Source: Pediococcus acidilactici (GTDB lineage Bacteria > Bacillota > Bacilli > Lactobacillales > Lactobacillaceae). From it: a stretch of 64,000 nt of DNA. Below the pieces are notes generated by a model. It was not told where the DNA came from. It ran no database searches and worked only from the letters and a program-made list of their open reading frames with translations. Positions 17,279 to 25,900 of the stretch are shown in pieces; the stretch's first letter is position 1; each line of letters begins with the position of its first letter. The stretch is from NCBI GenBank assembly GCA_024970065.1, contig CP103908.1, forward strand, positions 124,001 to 188,000, in the 5' to 3' direction. The position numbers and the translations under genes are program-made.

Positions 17279-17764
17279 ATGGATACCATTGGAATAGCGG
17301 TGATCGTAATCGCGATGATCGCTGGAGGTATGGCAATTAAAATCTATCAAGACCGACGGTACTTTTACCTAAGCACCTTCTTTTATAAAGAATCGCAAAA
17401 TAGCAATGTGCTGTTTTTAGGAAAAAGTGGGCGGTACATTTTGAATCGAACTGAAATCAGCGAAGCCACCCAGCAACCAGCTAGGTTTATCATTGATGAA
17501 GGTACGTTCAAGGTTACCCCGGACCAGTTGCTTTTACAAAGTCACGATGGACTAGTGGTTACTTATGATAACGTGCGTAACCTAGTGACGAATAGGAACC
17601 CTCACGTGCGACGGCAGAGTCCAGCGGTGTCAGATTTAAGAACCATTGAGATGAAAAATCACCATTTAATTGTGGCCCAACAACCGTTAAAAAGACTGGG
17701 CGACCACCGCGCTAAAAGCGTGGTTTCAGTGCGAAAGATGCTGGGACAGGCGGAGGTCGATTAG
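17279..17764 (+). CDS. Membrane-anchored hypothetical protein
   Basis: A 161-residue protein with a single amino-terminal membrane helix (about residues 4-22), then a basic IKIYQDRRYFYLST segment and a soluble domain with alternating strands. No family is recognised. The ATG at 17279 follows GGAGAG; the in-frame GTG at 17216 has no ribosome binding site. It follows the EIIA gene by 125 bases. That gap contains an extended -10 box (TGGTATAAA at 17200-17208), so it may be transcribed both with the PTS and alone. Basic residues after the helix suggest a cytoplasmic domain, but the orientation is uncertain. Confidence 0.6.
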   Translation: MDTIGIAVIVIAMIAGGMAIKIYQDRRYFYLSTFFYKESQNSNVLFLGKSGRYILNRTEISEATQQPARFIIDEGTFKVTPDQLLLQSHDGLVVTYDNVRNLVTNRNPHVRRQSPAVSDLRTIEMKNHHLIVAQQPLKRLGDHRAKSVVSVRKMLGQAEVD

Positions 17765-17849
17765 AAGCTACGTCGGAATATTTCTGGGGAGATCTTCGCG
17801 GGTTCTGTGAGTTTTGTTATATTGGTTAGGAAGAATTGGGTTTTAGCTT

Positions 17850-17878
17850 AGCGTCTGCCTTGGGGTGGGCGTTTTTTT
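17850..17878 (+). terminator. Terminator after the GalNAc-type PTS region
   Basis: AGCGTCTGCC pairs with GGTGGGCGTT, using several G-U pairs, and is followed by a run of seven T. Confidence 0.6.
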
Positions 17879-17970
17879 GTGGGGAGAATTTGCGAATTTT
17901 AGATGTTAAGCCCACCTGTTTAAAAGAAAATGTATAATACAATTAGTAAAAATTAATTGCAGGTGTAAAA

Positions 17971-19644
17971 ATGGCTAACGTAAATGATCCAGTTGTAGAA
18001 AAAATTTCATTTAATAAAAACGGGTTACGATTGTTAGATGAAAGAAATGAACAGCTTTTATTAGACTACCCAACTGTTTACATTATTTATGCAGAAAACA
18101 AAGATAGCTATAGCGTTTATGTTGGAGAGACGAATAATATTAAGCAGCGAACAAGAGAACATTTTCAAGAGATGCGCTATGCTAAGAGATCCAAAATGTT
18201 TGTGGTTGGACATGAACATTTCAATAAATCATTAACACTGGATATAGAAAACAAGTTAATGCTCTACATGACTGGTAGTAAAGCCGTTAAAAATTTATCC
18301 AACAAGCGGGCTAACCCGCAGTATAAATATTTTCCTGTAGAAGAGATGAACGCTATTTTTTCAAAAATATGGCGTCAGTTACATAGAGAAAACAAGCAAT
18401 TATTTCCGGTTGAGAAGGTAATTGAAGAAAATGCGCTATTTAAAGCTTCCCCTTTTCACAAGTTGACAGAAGAACAAATGAATGCTGAAATCACTATTCT
18501 GGATCATGTAAAGCAAGCGCTTAACGAAGAAAAAGAGAATCAGTTAATTCTGGTGGAGGGATCAGCAGGTTCAGGGAAGACAGTGTTACTAAGTTCATTA
18601 TTTTACTTACTTAGTGGGCAAGATGAAGAATTTAAAGGAAAAAGTGCCTACATGCTAGTGAATCATGATCAGCAAGTGAAGGTCTATAACAATATCGCTA
18701 AAAAACTAGGTATCCAAAAGAAGTTTGATGAAAAAGTAATGAAGCCTACAAAGTTTATCAACAATTTTACAGATAAGGCGGATATTGCTTTAATTGACGA
18801 AGCGCATCTTTTGTGGACGCAAGGAAAACAATCTTATCAAGGGAAAAACCAACTTAACGATATTACGGATCGTGCTAAAATTACTATAGCAGTTTTAGAT
18901 CCACATCAAATGCTTAGGACTCAACAATATATTGAAGAGCAAACGTTAAAAAAATTAGAGAACCGGGCTAAGAAGAATGGACATTTAATTAAATTAAGAA
19001 ATCAATTGAGAATGAATGCAGCAAAAGATACTGTAAAATGGATTAAAATGCTAGTTTATGGAAATAGAATAACTAATTTACCAAGGGATGATAAAGATTA
19101 CGAACTGAAAATTTTTAAGAGCCCAGGTGAAATGTATAAGGCAATCAAAGAAAAAAATCGAGACCAAAGTAAGGGACTTTCCCGAATGTTGGCTACGTTT
19201 GACTGGGAATTTAAAGAAAAGCAGGACAAAAATCACGATTTATATCAAGTAACGGTAGAGGATTTTAGCTTGCCGTGGAATCTACAAACTAAAAGCAATA
19301 ATAAGGATTTATCCTGGGCTGAACGACCAGAAACAATTAATGAAGTAGGGTCTACCTACACAATCCAAGGGTTCGACTTGAATTACAGTGGTGTAATTAT
19401 TGGTCCGTCAGTCAAATATCGTGATGGTAAAATCGTTTACGATCCTAATGCTAGTGCGAATAAAAATGCGGTATCAAATCGCACGTTAAGTGATGGAAGC
19501 AAAGTGAAGGTATATAATCAGCTATTACCTAACGAGCTAAATGTGTTGTTAACTAGGGGAGTTAACGGGCTTTATATTTATGCCGTTGATGATGAATTAA
19601 GAAAAGCATTGCTAGCAGCTCAAAATCAGGAAATACAAAATTAA
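17971..19644 (+). CDS. GIY-YIG nuclease fused to DUF2075 P-loop helicase-like domain
   Basis: A 557-residue protein. The amino GIY-YIG domain (about residues 30-130) has YIIY at 37-40, VYVGET at 49-54 and arginines in IKQRTREH. The DUF2075 superfamily 1-like NTPase follows, with Walker A GSAGSGKT at 197-204, Walker B IDEAH at 275-279, an LRNQLRMN segment, STYTIQGFD at 461-469 and VLLTRG at 525-530. Such nuclease-helicase architectures are suggestive of nucleic-acid processing or antiphage defence; no function is proven. The gene stands alone with AGGTG, a TATAAT box at 17933-17938 and its own terminator. It is clearly AT-richer than the genes before it, which suggests horizontal transfer. Confidence 0.8.
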   Translation: MANVNDPVVEKISFNKNGLRLLDERNEQLLLDYPTVYIIYAENKDSYSVYVGETNNIKQRTREHFQEMRYAKRSKMFVVGHEHFNKSLTLDIENKLMLYMTGSKAVKNLSNKRANPQYKYFPVEEMNAIFSKIWRQLHRENKQLFPVEKVIEENALFKASPFHKLTEEQMNAEITILDHVKQALNEEKENQLILVEGSAGSGKTVLLSSLFYLLSGQDEEFKGKSAYMLVNHDQQVKVYNNIAKKLGIQKKFDEKVMKPTKFINNFTDKADIALIDEAHLLWTQGKQSYQGKNQLNDITDRAKITIAVLDPHQMLRTQQYIEEQTLKKLENRAKKNGHLIKLRNQLRMNAAKDTVKWIKMLVYGNRITNLPRDDKDYELKIFKSPGEMYKAIKEKNRDQSKGLSRMLATFDWEFKEKQDKNHDLYQVTVEDFSLPWNLQTKSNNKDLSWAERPETINEVGSTYTIQGFDLNYSGVIIGPSVKYRDGKIVYDPNASANKNAVSNRTLSDGSKVKVYNQLLPNELNVLLTRGVNGLYIYAVDDELRKALLAAQNQEIQN

Positions 19645-19685
19645 TGTAAAACATTTCAAATTTATAGGTTGATAAATTACTAATT

Positions 19686-19729
19686 AATAAGAGGTTGAAT
19701 TCTAATTTGAATTTCAACCTCTTATTTTG
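19686..19729. terminator. Terminator between the GIY-YIG/DUF2075 gene and lacI-type gene
   Basis: AATAAGAGGTTGAA pairs with TTCAACCTCTTATT and ends in TT. It lies between convergent genes and may serve both. Confidence 0.8.
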
Positions 19730-19736
19730 TCGGATT

Positions 19737-20759
19737 TTAATTTTTTAAAAAAGATTCACGATAAACCATTGCAATCGGGGCAATGATTTTTTGCGGCTCT
19801 GTGGGAGTACTTTGCCCTATGTTTTGTAATAGAATGTCAACAGCTTGTTCAGCTAGTAATGTTGTGTTTTGGTGGATAGTTGTTATGGTTGGCGTTGCAA
19901 TATTGGCGATTGAAGCGTCATCGAAACCGATTACGCTAAGTTTTTGGGGGACTGCAATGTGTAATTTAGCAGCTGCTTTAACAACCATAAAAGCAATGTA
20001 ATCATTAATTGCGAAGATTCCTAAGGGTTGTGGGTCAGAAGAATGTTCGATTAAGAATTCTTCCAACAATGTATTTTCTTCCAAATATTGATTTGAAGAC
20101 ACATTCAACCTAAAAACATGCTTTTCGGGATTTTTAATATTAGTTTTCTTTTTAAGGGTGTCGATAAAACCGTGAGTCCGCTCTCTAGTTGGTGAGTAAT
20201 TTGTTTTTGACAAAATCAAATAGGGATCTCGGCTATCTGTGATGATTTCATTGGTGGCTTTTTGTGCTCCCGCATAGTGATCAGATTTAATGATGTTTTC
20301 GTTATCAGATTGAGGAGCTCGATCGATGTAGACAATATTTTTATTTTGGCTGGCTAAATCAGCGTTAATGCTGTCAGTAGCTGAAATGATAATTATTCCC
20401 TCTACCATCAATTCTTTTAGAACTTTTAGATAATTTTCTTCCTGGAAATAATCCCGCTCGGTATTACAAATAATGGTTGTGTATCCCGCTTTAAATAAAA
20501 GTCCTTCACATTTTTTAACTATTTTTGAATAGAATTCATTTCTTATATCAGGCACTAAAATTCCGATTAATTTTGTATGTCCGGTTTTTAACGTGGAAGC
20601 AAGCCGATTGGGCTGATAATCTAGCTCATCCATTATGGCATGAATTTTATTTCTGGTAGCAATGCTAATATTACCAGTATTATTAATGACCTTGGAAACG
20701 GTAGTTTTAGAAACCCCGGCTCGGTTAGCAATGTCTTGAATGGACACTTTATTTTTCAT
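19737..20759 (-). CDS. LacI-family transcriptional repressor
   Basis: A 340-residue regulator. It has an amino-terminal LacI helix-turn-helix (VSIQDIANRAGVSKTTVSKV), a hinge (NRLASTLKTGHT) and a periplasmic-binding-protein-like effector domain with GIFAINDYIAF and VIGFDDASIA. It is divergent from the transaldolase/PTS operon. A 26-base palindrome with the central CCGG typical of LacI operators lies between the two starts. Repression of the operon and autoregulation are likely. Start at the ATG behind GGAGGT; the extra upstream codons in frame lie before that site. The effector is unknown, perhaps a sugar phosphate. Confidence 0.9.
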   Translation of the reverse strand: MKNKVSIQDIANRAGVSKTTVSKVINNTGNISIATRNKIHAIMDELDYQPNRLASTLKTGHTKLIGILVPDIRNEFYSKIVKKCEGLLFKAGYTTIICNTERDYFQEENYLKVLKELMVEGIIIISATDSINADLASQNKNIVYIDRAPQSDNENIIKSDHYAGAQKATNEIITDSRDPYLILSKTNYSPTRERTHGFIDTLKKKTNIKNPEKHVFRLNVSSNQYLEENTLLEEFLIEHSSDPQPLGIFAINDYIAFMVVKAAAKLHIAVPQKLSVIGFDDASIANIATPTITTIHQNTTLLAEQAVDILLQNIGQSTPTEPQKIIAPIAMVYRESFLKN

Positions 20760-20785
20760 GGTTATAAAATACCTCCAAAAAAATA

Positions 20786-20815
20786 TTGACAAACATTATA
20801 GATGGCTGTTACACT
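20786..20815 (+). promoter_or_regulatory. Promoter of the transaldolase/PTS operon
   Basis: A perfect TTGACA (20786-20791) and TACACT (20810-20815) are separated by 18 bases. The repressor palindrome begins nine bases after the -10 box. Confidence 0.75.
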
Positions 20816-20823
20816 TATCCTGA

Positions 20824-20849
20824 AATTAAGGTTACCGGTAACCTTAATT
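20824..20849 (+). promoter_or_regulatory. 26-base perfect palindrome, LacI-type operator
   Basis: The half-site AATTAAGGTTACC is followed directly by its exact reverse complement, with a central CCGG step. The position over the expected transcription start and next to the divergent lacI-type gene makes it the likely operator. A second AT-rich palindrome (20856-20871) follows. Confidence 0.85.
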
Positions 20850-20932
20850 AAATAATATTATACGTATAATAATATAACTTGTTTAAAAATCTTTTTAGGG
20901 GAAACGGTATCCCCAAGTTGAGGAGTAAAATT

Positions 20933-21646
20933 ATGGACTTATTTGATATTGATATTTATGCAGATGGTGCAGTTGTAGACGATATGGTAGAAGCTAAAGA
21001 ACAATTAAACGTTAAGGGATTTACCACCAATCCTAGTTTGATGAAAAAAGCTGGAATAACTGATTACATGAAGTTTGCCAGAAAAGTTATGAATACAGTT
21101 GGTGATCTTCCAATATCATTTGAAGTATTTTCTGACGATTTTAAAACCATGAAAATGGAAGCGCTTAAATTAGCGAAATTAGGAAAAAATGTTTTTGTGA
21201 AAATTCCGATTACCAATACCAAGGGTGAATCATCAGTTCCTCTAATTAAAGAGCTGTCAGAGCAGGGTGTTTCAATCAACGTTACCGCTATCTTAACAAT
21301 AGATCAAGTTAAAGAAGTAGTTCCCGCATTTAGTGAAAATACTACAAACATTGTTTCCGTCTTCGCTGGGAGAGTCGCTGATACAGGCGTTGATCCAACA
21401 AATTTAATGAAAGAGTCTGTACAAGTGGTTAAAGAAAGCAAAGGAAACACTAAGCTATTGTGGGCTAGTTGTCGAGAAGTACTAAACATTAAACAAGCAG
21501 CTGATTTAGGAGTAGATATCATTACGGTAACAACTCCTGTATTAAAAAAATTAGGCATGGTAGGAAAAGACTTAAAGAAATTATCCTTAGAAACTGTTCA
21601 AGGTTTTAATAACGATGTAAAAGATTTGGGATTTTCAATTATTTAA
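20933..21646 (+). CDS. Transaldolase / fructose-6-phosphate aldolase-like protein
   Basis: A 237-residue TIM-barrel enzyme of the small transaldolase/FSA group. Motifs are GFTTNPSLM near residues 29-37, NVFVKIPITN with the likely Schiff-base lysine K90, and LLWASCREV. Enzymes of this group move or release a dihydroxyacetone unit from sugar phosphates such as fructose 6-phosphate. Start at ATG 20933 behind GAGGAG. It is the first gene of a LacI-controlled operon with a mannose-family PTS, so it probably acts on the phosphorylated import product. Which sugar is involved is unknown. Confidence 0.8.
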   Translation: MDLFDIDIYADGAVVDDMVEAKEQLNVKGFTTNPSLMKKAGITDYMKFARKVMNTVGDLPISFEVFSDDFKTMKMEALKLAKLGKNVFVKIPITNTKGESSVPLIKELSEQGVSINVTAILTIDQVKEVVPAFSENTTNIVSVFAGRVADTGVDPTNLMKESVQVVKESKGNTKLLWASCREVLNIKQAADLGVDIITVTTPVLKKLGMVGKDLKKLSLETVQGFNNDVKDLGFSII

Positions 21647-21671
21647 GCTGGACTAAAGGAGGAAAACAAAT

Positions 21672-23348
21672 ATGATCTTGTCCGCTATTTTAGTTGCAAT
21701 TCTTGCGACAATTTCGCAATGGTGGTTTTTTGCACCCATTACGCGATGCATGACGTATCCGCTAACTACTGGTATTTTAGTTGGAATATTTATGGGCCAC
21801 CCTATGTTAGGGATGCTGGCAGGAGCAAATATTCAATTAGTATATCTAGGATGGATTAACGCCGGGGGTGTGATGCCTAGTAACACTATGGTAGCTGGTA
21901 TATATGGGACGGCGCTAACAATTTTATCTAGTGCTAGCCCAAAGTTGGCAGTTACGTTTGCAATTCCGTTTAGCTTACTAGGGTTACTAATGGTCCAAAT
22001 TTATCAAACGCTAAACTCATTTTGGGTACATAGAGCGGATAAAGCACTAGCCGAAGGTAACGTAAATCAAATTCGATTTTTGAATTTTGTTCCGTCATTT
22101 ATTGTGTCGTTATTGGTATATGGATTGCCAGCATTTTGCTTGGTATTGTTTGGTAAAGGCTGGGCGACAGCACTAATCAATGCAATTCCTGAAAGCTTAA
22201 CCACAGCTTTAGAAGTTGTTGGTGGTCTAATGCCGGCGCTTGGAATCGCAATGCTATTAAGCTATTTAGGAAAGAAGAGTTTAAACGCATATTTCTTCAT
22301 TGGATTTTTCCTAGCAGTTTATCTAAAACTTGATACAACGGCAGTAGCAATCTTTTCAGCAGCAATTGCCTTTTTGATTTTTGTTAGTCAAACAGCGAAA
22401 AAGAAGGAAGATAGCCCTAAACAAAAGAAGGTAAAACGCTTGACGTTGAATAATCGAAAAGGAGCTACTGAAGCAGTTCAACCGGCTACTAATTCCACGG
22501 ATAGCGCAAGTGTGATTACTACTGACGATTACAAAGTTCAATTGAATAAACGGGATTTGATCAAGACGTGGTTATGGCAACAGTCAGATGAAGCTGCTTA
22601 TAATTATGAACGTTTGCAAGCTTTAGGACTTACTAACATGATGTTGTATCCGATTCGGAAACTTTACAGTGATCCTCAAAAGCAAGCAGAAGAATTGAAA
22701 AAGTACATGGTGTTTTTTAATACAGAACCACACATGGTTGGCCCAATTATTCACGGAGTGGCTTTATCAATGGAAGAAGCTCGAGCAAATGGACAAAACG
22801 TTAGCGCAGAGGATATCAACGGTGTTAGAACTGGACTAATGGGGCCAGCAGCAGGGATTGGTGATACAGTCCAACAAGGAATTATTTTTCCGATTTTAGC
22901 TAGTATTGGTGCAACAATGGCTTTGGATCATAACTTTATTGGCCCGGTCTTCTTTACGGTAGTTTTTGAAGCAATTATTTACACGATTGGTTACCTGATG
23001 TTTATGTTTGGCTATAAGAAAGGGAAGAGCTCTGTAATTACCATTTTGAAGAATGGAATCATCGATAAGGTTACAAATGCTTTCAGTATTGTAGGTTTAA
23101 TGGTAGTAGGGACTATGGCAGCAACCCGGATAACGGTGGATACTCCGTTAGTTTGGTCAATCGGAAAAAGCACGATGAAGTTACAAGAGATTTTGAATAC
23201 GCTGGCTCCGGGATTAATACCGTTAGCAATTACTTTAATCGTTTGGCGATTGGTTGCCAAAAAAGTTAACCCAACGTGGATAATTCTTGGAATTTTTATA
23301 ATTGGTATTGCTCTTTCATACCTAAATCTTTTAGGAGTAGTTAAGTGA
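21672..23348 (+). CDS. Fused PTS EIIC-EIID, mannose/fructose/sorbose family
   Basis: A 558-residue protein. Residues about 1-240 are an EIIC membrane domain (ANIQLVYLGWINAGGVMPSN). A polar Lys/Thr/Ser-rich linker runs about 242-290. Residues about 291-558 are an EIID domain, with the family signature GLMGPAAGIGDTVQQGIIFP and carboxyl membrane spans. EIIC and EIID are normally separate proteins, as in the three other mannose-type or related sets in this window, so the fusion is unusual. The frame is continuous and the linker is plausible, so this is not a sequencing read-through of adjacent genes. The ATG follows AAAGGAGG. Confidence 0.9.
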   Translation: MILSAILVAILATISQWWFFAPITRCMTYPLTTGILVGIFMGHPMLGMLAGANIQLVYLGWINAGGVMPSNTMVAGIYGTALTILSSASPKLAVTFAIPFSLLGLLMVQIYQTLNSFWVHRADKALAEGNVNQIRFLNFVPSFIVSLLVYGLPAFCLVLFGKGWATALINAIPESLTTALEVVGGLMPALGIAMLLSYLGKKSLNAYFFIGFFLAVYLKLDTTAVAIFSAAIAFLIFVSQTAKKKEDSPKQKKVKRLTLNNRKGATEAVQPATNSTDSASVITTDDYKVQLNKRDLIKTWLWQQSDEAAYNYERLQALGLTNMMLYPIRKLYSDPQKQAEELKKYMVFFNTEPHMVGPIIHGVALSMEEARANGQNVSAEDINGVRTGLMGPAAGIGDTVQQGIIFPILASIGATMALDHNFIGPVFFTVVFEAIIYTIGYLMFMFGYKKGKSSVITILKNGIIDKVTNAFSIVGLMVVGTMAATRITVDTPLVWSIGKSTMKLQEILNTLAPGLIPLAITLIVWRLVAKKVNPTWIILGIFIIGIALSYLNLLGVVK

Positions 23349-23355
23349 GGAAATT

Positions 23356-23799
23356 ATGGTAAAAATATTTTTAATTAGTCATGGACCATTTAGTAAAGGA
23401 CTTTTAGAAAGCATTGAAATGATTGCTGGACCTCAAGAAGGCATTACCTCTCTATCTTTAGAGCGTGGAGAGAATCCTGAGGAGTTTCGGAATCGGTTAC
23501 AAGAAAGCTTATCTGAAAATTACGATGCAACTAATGGAGTTTTAGTGCTCTGCGATTTAAAGGGTGGAACGCCATACAATTCAGCAGCATATTTAAGTCA
23601 AAAATTTAAAATGAAGTTGATTACCGGAATGAACGTACCAATGGTGATTACCTTAGTCACGACGAGAACTGTCGAAACATCATTAGATGAGTTGGCGACG
23701 TTAGCTACAAGCTCAGAGTCGACAAATATTGAAAATGTAAATTTGAATTTTAAACAAGGAGGAAGAAAACATGGAAAACTTAGTCTTAACAAGAATTGA
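23356..23799 (+). CDS. PTS mannose-family EIIA
   Basis: A 147-residue EIIA. H9 in ISHGPFSKG is the phosphorylation site, and VLCDLKGGTPYNSAA is the family signature. The carboxyl end (RKHGKLSLNKN) is read through the ribosome binding site and start of the next gene; the overlap is 29 bases, so the two are translationally coupled. It follows the fused EIIC-EIID gene by seven bases. Confidence 0.88.
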   Translation: MVKIFLISHGPFSKGLLESIEMIAGPQEGITSLSLERGENPEEFRNRLQESLSENYDATNGVLVLCDLKGGTPYNSAAYLSQKFKMKLITGMNVPMVITLVTTRTVETSLDELATLATSSESTNIENVNLNFKQGGRKHGKLSLNKN

Positions 23800-24247
23800 T
23801 GATCGGTTAATTCATGGGCAAGTAATGACTGCATGGATTAAGAACAAAGGTGCGGATCAAGTAGTAATTGTTGATGATGGAGTAGCCAAGGATGACTTTA
23901 TGATTAATGTTTTAGAAAATGCGGTACCTGATAATATTGCAATTGGAATCTTTTCTAAAGAAGACGCGGTAACTTTTTTCTCAGAACCATTAGAAGCACC
24001 CACCATTATTTTGGCTAAAACTCCCCAAACGCTAGAATATATGGTTGATAATGGCATTAACATTGATGAAATTGATTTAGGTGGTATGGGAGCCAAGGAG
24101 GGGCGTGAACGACTTTATCATACTATTTCAACTAATGCAGAAGAAAATGAATCCTTTAAGCGTTTAATTGAAAAAGGCGTAGACGCATTTATCCAAATTA
24201 TGCCACAAAATGAAAAAGTGAACCTAAAAGATATTCTAAACAAATAA
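23771..24247 (+). CDS. PTS mannose-family EIIB
   Basis: A 158-residue EIIB with the active histidine H15 in DDRLIHGQV. The LAKTPQTLEYM and DLGGMGAKEGR segments differ from the GalNAc-type EIIB upstream in the window, so a different sugar is expected. AAGGAGG lies inside the end of the EIIA gene. It is the last gene before a strong terminator. Confidence 0.88.
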   Translation: MENLVLTRIDDRLIHGQVMTAWIKNKGADQVVIVDDGVAKDDFMINVLENAVPDNIAIGIFSKEDAVTFFSEPLEAPTIILAKTPQTLEYMVDNGINIDEIDLGGMGAKEGRERLYHTISTNAEENESFKRLIEKGVDAFIQIMPQNEKVNLKDILNK

Positions 24248-24268
24248 TAGTGATGAACTCTTAGATTC

Positions 24269-24305
24269 AGAGACTTCAAGGCGGTGACGCTTTGAAGTCT
24301 TTTTA
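24269..24305 (+). terminator. Terminator of the LacI-controlled operon
   Basis: AGACTTCAA and TTGAAGTCT pair around a loop that can extend the stem, followed by TTTTT. Confidence 0.85.
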
Positions 24306-24406
24306 TATATCATAAATTGTCATCTACAGGTGACAGTTAGCAATAAGCACGGACATGTTCCAAATGAAATAATATGGTTGTGGCCATGAAGAAGAAGGTG
24401 AAACGG

Positions 24407-25900
24407 GTGGATAAAAAAGAAACACAAATAATTTATTCGCTAGCTAAAAGTGACGCATATGTGACATCAAGCCAACTTGCTTCGTTACTTCATGTATCAA
24501 ATCGATCGATAATTAGAATGATTAAAAGAATAAATTCAAATACGGGAGGGGAATTAGTACGTTCTAAGAAGGGACGCGGATACAAACTTAATTACGAAGC
24601 ATTTTTAAGAAATGCGCATATATTGAAAAATTTTAAAGCGTATTCTCCTATAGAACGAAGAAAAGAAGTTTTATTAAAACTGCTGTTTAAATCGCCGGAA
24701 AAAATTGGAATTAACACATTATTTGAAAACTTTTATATTAGTGAATCTGTTATTAGTACTGATATAGCGATATTAAAGCAACAGCTAAATAAAAAAGGAG
24801 TACTGTTGATTAACAGAGACCGAACGCTAAGGGTACAGGGAAACGAATCGACAATCCGAAAATTAATAATTCGACTAGTTAATAAATGGGAGGTGGATGA
24901 TTATAGTTCAATTGGGACAGAAATACCAAATTTAGCTAAACGAGATCGGGATTTCGTTGTTGGACAAATGGATTATATCGAACATAAACTGCAGTCTCCG
25001 ATTTCTTTCCCGTATAACGTGAATCTTTTCTATCATTTATGTATTTTAATCAAACGATATAAAAGTAAAAATATAAAGTTTGAATTTGGAGAACCAATTA
25101 GCACCGTAGAAAAAGAAATGCTAGAAAACAACCAAAAGTTATCGGCAGTAGCTGGGCACATTGTTGATACTTTGGAAGATTATATTAGTGTAAAAATGCC
25201 TCCGATTGAAAAATATTACATTTTTCAATATTTGAATTCTGCAAGGTTAATCTCCGAATCTAAAGATAAAGAATTAAAGTTCATTAATTTAACTAGGCTA
25301 CTTCTTAAAAACATTTCTGAAATTTTAAAGATAACCATTCAAGGAGATGGCATTGAGGAAGATTTATCGCTTCATGTAGAGCCAATGTTTAAGCGAATTA
25401 TAAATGGTATAGAAATTAAAAATCCTATTTTAGAAGATATTAAATTGGAATATCCAAATATTTTTCAAGCTACCGAGATGGTAATGAAAAAAATATTCCG
25501 AGAATACTATAGTGGCAACGTTTCTGATGATGAAATTGGTTTTGTTGCTATATACATTGCAAAATTTATTGAGCAACACGGACATAATATGAAGGCGTTA
25601 ATAATGTGTTCCAGTGGTATAGGCACTTCTGAGCTGTTGAAAGTAAAAATAGAAAAAGAGCTTCCTAATTTGGTTATTGAAGATGTGATTTCTTTTAGAA
25701 TGTATGAGAAAAATAAAGAAAAGTGGAATCGTAAAGTGGATTTAATTTTAACTACGATTGCAACCAACGAAAAGATTATTGATAAACCAATCGTGTTAGT
25801 GAATGCAATGTTTACGAAAACGGACAAAATAAGAGTTGAAAAGTTGATTGAAAGGTTAAGCCAGAAAAATGGAAAAGACAATTTTAAACCAAGTGATTGA
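24407..25900 (+). CDS. PRD-containing transcriptional regulator (MtlR/LicR type) without its own EIIA
   Basis: A 497-residue regulator. It has an amino-terminal helix-turn-helix (about 10-60, SSQLASLLHVSNRSIIRMIK), a second winged-helix-like part, PRD domains (about 180-390) and an EIIB-like domain near the end (LIMCSSGIGTSELL). Family members usually end with an EIIA domain; here an EIIA is a separate overlapping gene. By family, phosphorylation by the PTS sets its activity. The GTG at 24407 is preferred because AAGGTG lies seven bases before it; the in-frame ATGs at 24374 and 24386 have no such site and would add an unusual basic stretch. Confidence 0.82.
   Translation: MDKKETQIIYSLAKSDAYVTSSQLASLLHVSNRSIIRMIKRINSNTGGELVRSKKGRGYKLNYEAFLRNAHILKNFKAYSPIERRKEVLLKLLFKSPEKIGINTLFENFYISESVISTDIAILKQQLNKKGVLLINRDRTLRVQGNESTIRKLIIRLVNKWEVDDYSSIGTEIPNLAKRDRDFVVGQMDYIEHKLQSPISFPYNVNLFYHLCILIKRYKSKNIKFEFGEPISTVEKEMLENNQKLSAVAGHIVDTLEDYISVKMPPIEKYYIFQYLNSARLISESKDKELKFINLTRLLLKNISEILKITIQGDGIEEDLSLHVEPMFKRIINGIEIKNPILEDIKLEYPNIFQATEMVMKKIFREYYSGNVSDDEIGFVAIYIAKFIEQHGHNMKALIMCSSGIGTSELLKVKIEKELPNLVIEDVISFRMYEKNKEKWNRKVDLILTTIATNEKIIDKPIVLVNAMFTKTDKIRVEKLIERLSQKNGKDNFKPSD

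Noticed and set aside
20856..20871. AT-rich palindrome TATTATACGTATAATA as a second operator
   Set aside because: Kept only as a note: palindromes of this kind arise easily in AT-rich leaders, and no copy or matching regulator was found.
24374..24406. Earlier ATG starts for the PRD regulator
   Set aside because: Neither ATG 24374 nor 24386 has a ribosome binding site, while GTG 24407 has AAGGTG at seven bases and matches the family amino end.
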